Assembly (NCBI GenBank): GCA_903873045.1
Contig: CAIQND010000507.1
Span: 1 to 7,110, forward strand
Direction of reading: 5' to 3'
Source: an uncultured Methylococcaceae bacterium
GTDB taxonomy: Bacteria; Pseudomonadota; Gammaproteobacteria; Methylococcales; Methylomonadaceae
DNA length: 7,110 nucleotides
Shown: piece after piece, positions 6,439 through 7,110 of the stretch
Layout of the letters: every line of letters starts with the position of its first letter
Position numbering within the stretch: the first letter of the stretch is position 1
The notes under the pieces: generated by a model
Told to the model about the DNA's origin: nothing
Database searches by the model: none
The model's input: only the letters and a program-made list of their open reading frames with translations
Position numbers and translations under genes: made by a program

Positions 6439-6548
6439 CATCTTTTATTTCATTCTTGTTGATAGGTTTTCTGCTCTTATGCCTTGCTTATCTTCCGCTA
6501 ATCAACCGAATGTTACTGTTACTCGATATTAAAGTTTTTATTCATTGA
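6399..6548 (+). CDS. Doubtful small hydrophobic peptide
   Basis: An ATG at 6399 (a TTG at 6366 would add 11 residues) opens a 49-residue frame. Its middle, FISFLLIGFLLLCLAYLPLI, could be one transmembrane helix, with a second hydrophobic patch after an Arg. No ribosome-binding site precedes either start, the first codons lie in a hairpin, and hydrophobic frames arise easily in AT-rich DNA. I do not recognise it; it is listed only because it is the sole long frame in this gap. Confidence 0.15.
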   Translation: MTCNIFKSYSGRNSSFISFLLIGFLLLCLAYLPLINRMLLLLDIKVFIH

Positions 6549-6591
6549 TTTTAAAAAATGATACAGATGAATCTATTAAATCATAGCTGAG

Positions 6592-6702
6592 ACCAGACAG
6601 CCAAACTAATGACGAAAACATATTGATTTATCTGGGATTGCCGCAGTCAAGCAAAAAAACTGGAACAACGAGTGTTATGTTTTTAATGACGATTTAGATT
6701 TA
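6592..6702 (+). pseudogene. Possible frameshifted coding remnant around an A7 run
   Basis: Before a run of seven A residues (about 6642-6648) one frame reads NDENILIYLGLPQSSKK. Immediately after it another frame reads NWNNECYVFNDDLDLSNQ. Both look protein-like, and shifting frame at the run joins them. No start codon or family can be assigned, and the continuation would run antisense into the CvfB fragment. Speculative. Confidence 0.15.
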
Positions 6703-7041
6703 TCAAACCAACGTAATCCCATTCTTATCAATGCTAATCAACTGTTTTTTATACAACGCGCCAATGGCTTGTTTGAAGACTTTTTTACTGACACCAAAGG
6801 TGGCATAAATAGCTTCGGGCGGGCTTTTGTCGCTTAACATCAACGTGCCATTGTTGGCTTTTAGTTTATTTAAGATGTCATCGGTTGGCGATACCACTTT
6901 GCCGTAGCCGGGTTGATTAAGATCAATTTTGCCATCTTCTCTTATTTGTTTAATGTAACCGTCCAGTTTTTGGCCTCTTTTGAGTGGCTGAAACAGTTCA
7001 TTTTGATACAGCAAGCCCCAGTGGGTATTATTAACGATGGC
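6703..7041 (-). pseudogene. cvfB: C-terminal fragment of a CvfB-like S1-domain RNA-binding protein
   Basis: CvfB/YitL-type proteins are cytoplasmic RNA-binding proteins with tandem S1-like domains and a C-terminal winged-helix domain, usually about 280 residues. Here about 112 residues remain. AIVNNTHWGLLYQNELFQ is the core of the last S1 domain, then RGQKLDGYIKQIREDGKIDL, then the winged-helix part with NNGTLMLSDKSPPEAIYATF and GVSKKVFKQAIGALYKKQLI. Upstream of the Ala codon at 7039-7041 the similarity stops: the same frame reads ILRKSPK and meets TAA at 7066-7068, and neither other frame supplies the expected S1 sequence. A TTG at 7014 could start a 103-residue product, but it lies inside the S1 core, so translation there would not give a folded domain. 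I read this as a 5'-truncated relic; a separate full-length copy would be expected elsewhere in the genome. Confidence 0.65.
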
Positions 7042-7110
7042 TTTAGGTGATTTCCGGAGAATATTTTACCCATTAAAAGTAGGATTTTCCCAATCAAGAA
7101 AACGATTGGA

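Noticed and set aside
7037..7110. Plus-strand ATG frame open to the right edge (MALGDFRRIFYPLKVGFSQS and on)
   Set aside because: Only 24 codons are visible, no ribosome site is clear, no family is recognised, and it starts antisense within the CvfB fragment; it could be real only if it continues outside.

Overview
The window looks like chromosomal DNA from a gammaproteobacterium of moderate GC content. A PilU-type pilus ATPase, a lipoprotein hydrolase, a CvfB-type S1 protein fragment, REP-like GTGGGAGCGA palindromes and CCCTCTCCC/GGGAGAGGG palindromes all fit. A methanotroph or related environmental lineage is possible, but that is only an impression. There is no rRNA, tRNA, CRISPR array or transposase gene in view.

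Layout. (1) 2-1759, +: an MscS-family mechanosensitive channel cut by the left edge; its signal peptide begins outside the window. (2) 1760-2254: non-coding DNA holding an inverted pair of REP-like sequences split by a 103-bp palindromic element. The split is at a TA that is now present on both sides. (3) 2255-4369, +: a large alpha/beta-hydrolase lipoprotein. Its 5' end is overrun by a 104-bp inverted-repeat element, which now encodes the residues just before the hydrophobic core of the lipoprotein signal. (4) 4370-4835: convergent intergenic DNA with a good terminator, a second copy of the 104-bp element, and an 18-bp-stem hairpin touching that copy. (5) 4836-5996, -: pilU, a type IV pilus retraction ATPase, with no pilT beside it inside the window. 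(6) 5997-6702: two more inverted-repeat elements of different families, then AT-rich DNA with a hairpin and doubtful small frames. (7) 6703-7041, -: the C-terminal part of a CvfB-like RNA-binding protein whose N-terminal part is missing.

The genes do not form an operon or a shared pathway. They are unrelated housekeeping or envelope genes separated by a high density of small non-autonomous palindromic elements. The most interesting content is those elements: a nested insertion whose empty site can be rebuilt, an element that has invaded the start region of a lipoprotein gene, and elements with different terminal repeats that carry the same central palindrome. No multi-gene novel system is visible.
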